Assembly: GCF_003641205.1 (NCBI RefSeq)
Contig: NZ_CP032762.1
Span: forward strand, 3,410,001 to 3,474,000
DNA length: 64,000 nt
From: Rhodococcus sp. P1Y
Lineage (GTDB): Bacteria > Actinomycetota > Actinomycetes > Mycobacteriales > Mycobacteriaceae
Direction: 5' to 3'
A program made the translations under genes and the position numbers. The notes under the pieces are model-generated. The model did not search any database and was not told where the DNA came from. It saw nothing but the letters and a program-made list of their open reading frames with translations. This document shows, piece by piece, positions 62,667 to 64,000 of the stretch; the stretch's first letter is position 1, and the number at the start of each line of letters is the position of its first letter.

Positions 62667-64000
62667 TCAGACGTTGGCGACGCCAGGAGCGAGGAATCGC
62701 TTGCCGGTCACGGCTTCCGAGGTACCGGTCCGGTCGAGGTACGGGGTGATGCCGCCGTTCCAGAAGCCGAAGCCGCCACCGAGGAGCAGGCACAGGTCGA
62801 TGTCCTCTGCCGCGGCGACGACGCCTTCGTCGAGCATGATGTTGATCTCGTCGGCGAACGCGCGTCGGGTTCGGTCAAGGACCTGCTCTGCGGTCGATGG
62901 CGAATCACCCTGCGGCCACAGCGCGGCGACCTCGGGATCCACGATCTGACCCTCGGGGCCGTAAGTCCAGACTCCTGGCTTCTTCGCATCGACGAGCGCT
63001 CGGAAACCGGGGGAGTCCTTGAAGCGTTCGGGGTACGCCTCGGCGAGGGTCTCCGCGGTGTGCAATGCGACGGCCGGTCCGACGAGGGCGAGCAGCGTGA
63101 GCGGACTCATCGGCATGCCGAGTTCGGCTACGGCGCCGTCGGCTACGTCGAAGGGTGTGCCCTCGTCGATGGCGCTGATGATCTCGCCCGATGCGCGCGT
63201 CACGAGCCGGTTGAACACGAAGCCCGGGAGGTCCGCGGACAGAACTGCGGACTTACGCAGCGTCTTGGCGGTCGCGAAAGCCGTTGCCAGAGTGGCATCG
63301 TCGGTCTTCTCGCCCTTGACGACCTCCAGCAGAGGAAGCACCGCAACGGGATTGAAGAAGTGGAACCCGACGACACGCTCGGGATGCTTCAGGTCCGCTG
63401 CCATCTTGGTGATCGACAGCGAGGAGGTGTTGGTGGCGAGAATGGTCTCGGCAGAGACGAACTCTTCTACCTCGGCGAACACCTTCTTCTTGACGTCGAG
63501 GTTCTCGAACACTGCCTCGATGACGAAGTCGGTCTTCGCGAACGCAGCCTTGTCGATCGAGCCCGAAACGAGGGCCTTGAGGCGGTTGGCGGCGTCGGGC
63601 GACAGTCGCTTCTTGCCGAGCAGCTTGTCGATCTCGCTGTGTACGTACCCGACGCCCTTGTCGATGCGCTCCTGGTCGATGTCGGTGAGGATCACCGGCA
63701 CCTTGAGCTGGCGAACGAACAGCAATGCCAGCTGGCTGGCCATGAGGCCTGCACCCACGATGCCGACGCCGGAGATCTTGCGCGCCAACGACTTGTCCGG
63801 TGCGCCTGCAGGACGCTTCGCGCGTTTCTGGACCAGATCGAATGCGTAGAGGCCGGCGCGGAGCTCGTCGCGGACGAGTAAGGACGAGAGAGCCTCGTCC
63901 TCGGCTGCGAACGCCTTGTCGAGCGACGCGGAGTCGGTGATGTCGGTCGACTTGGCAAGTTCCAGCAATTCGACGGCAGCAACGGGGCCAGGCGCAAAGT
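62667..64000 (-). CDS. 3-hydroxyacyl-CoA dehydrogenase (FadB-like), 5' part beyond window
   Basis: Partial gene: the frame stays open to the window edge, so the start and N-terminus are missing. What is here, about 444 residues, is the 3-hydroxyacyl-CoA dehydrogenase half of a FadB-like multifunctional beta-oxidation enzyme: NAD-binding VGIVGAGLMASQLA, IEAVFENLDVKK, ATNTSSLSI, GFHFFNPV and GFVFNRL (catalytic His and Glu region), then a second C-terminal HAD repeat. An enoyl-CoA hydratase domain likely lies outside the window. Confidence 0.93.
   Translation of the reverse strand, partial: FAPGPVAAVELLELAKSTDITDSASLDKAFAAEDEALSSLLVRDELRAGLYAFDLVQKRAKRPAGAPDKSLARKISGVGIVGAGLMASQLALLFVRQLKVPVILTDIDQERIDKGVGYVHSEIDKLLGKKRLSPDAANRLKALVSGSIDKAAFAKTDFVIEAVFENLDVKKKVFAEVEEFVSAETILATNTSSLSITKMAADLKHPERVVGFHFFNPVAVLPLLEVVKGEKTDDATLATAFATAKTLRKSAVLSADLPGFVFNRLVTRASGEIISAIDEGTPFDVADGAVAELGMPMSPLTLLALVGPAVALHTAETLAEAYPERFKDSPGFRALVDAKKPGVWTYGPEGQIVDPEVAALWPQGDSPSTAEQVLDRTRRAFADEINIMLDEGVVAAAEDIDLCLLLGGGFGFWNGGITPYLDRTGTSEAVTGKRFLAPGVANV

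Noticed and set aside
1-64000. tRNA, rRNA, riboswitch or prophage genes
   Set aside because: I saw no cloverleaf, ribosomal RNA segment, known riboswitch core or phage gene on reading; a covariance-model scan would be needed to be sure.

Overview
The window comes from a high-GC actinobacterium of the Mycobacteriales, most likely a Rhodococcus (or Rhodococcoides) relative. The evidence is mycobacterial-type SOS boxes, a mycothiol-dependent formaldehyde dehydrogenase, an IdeR/DtxR close to the mycobacterial protein, both sigA and sigB, and a gene order that mirrors the Mycobacterium tuberculosis stretch from lexA (Rv2720) down to dxs (Rv2682c). It is chromosomal core sequence with accessory genes inserted. 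I see no rRNA, tRNA, CRISPR array, insertion sequence or prophage.

Layout. 1-2.2 kb: SOS and nucleotide control (lexA, a divergent SOS-type membrane protein, nrdR). 2.2-16.2 kb: hrpA, a Pr6Pr membrane protein, an aminotransferase, a YiiX-like hydrolase, then a minus-strand run of PhzF, a DUF3516 helicase, an alpha/beta hydrolase, a PAC2 protein and sthA. 16.4-20.2 kb: mscR with an overlapping metallo-beta-lactamase-fold gene, a lipoprotein and a DUF4192 gene whose upstream region holds two DnaA boxes. 20.2-27.3 kb: galE, ideR and sigB on the minus strand, with an overlapping acuC-pat pair (lysine deacetylase and acetyltransferase) inserted on the plus strand between ideR and sigB. 27.4-36.1 kb: a methyltransferase, DUF3099, DUF3039, a YihY protein, a helicase, a small zinc-ribbon protein, an EamA transporter, DUF952 and sigA. 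36.2-48.8 kb: ppgK, suhB, cei, DUF4193, DUF3093, dut, DUF3710, a hydrolase, an OB-fold protein, DUF3159, GNAT, the ceoC/ceoB potassium-uptake regulators, an APC permease and an RNA methyltransferase. 48.9-56 kb: a siderophore-binding lipoprotein, a CGNR regulator, a DrrAB-type exporter, sigK-rskA with a recognisable SigK promoter, and a glutaminase-STAS-cNMP fusion. 56-64 kb: dxs, YciI, a sugar porter, an NmrA-like protein, an XRE regulator divergent from an SDR, and the 3' part of a fadB-like gene cut by the window edge.

How the genes work together. Several global regulators lie close together: LexA, NrdR, IdeR, SigB, SigA and SigK/RskA. Metabolic themes are redox and thiol chemistry (sthA, mscR and its hydrolase), dNTP quality (dut, nrdR), isoprenoid supply (dxs), polyphosphate-driven glucose phosphorylation (ppgK) and reversible acylation of metabolic enzymes (acuC-pat). 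Convergent gene pairs are often separated by strong hairpins, and several intergenic spaces carry short-period tandem repeats.

The observations most worth a second look are the cluster of three SOS boxes beside a LysM-less small membrane protein, the acuC-pat acylation pair between ideR and sigB, the paired DnaA boxes far from any origin, the SigK autoregulatory promoter, the glutaminase fusion, and the tandem and inverted repeats.
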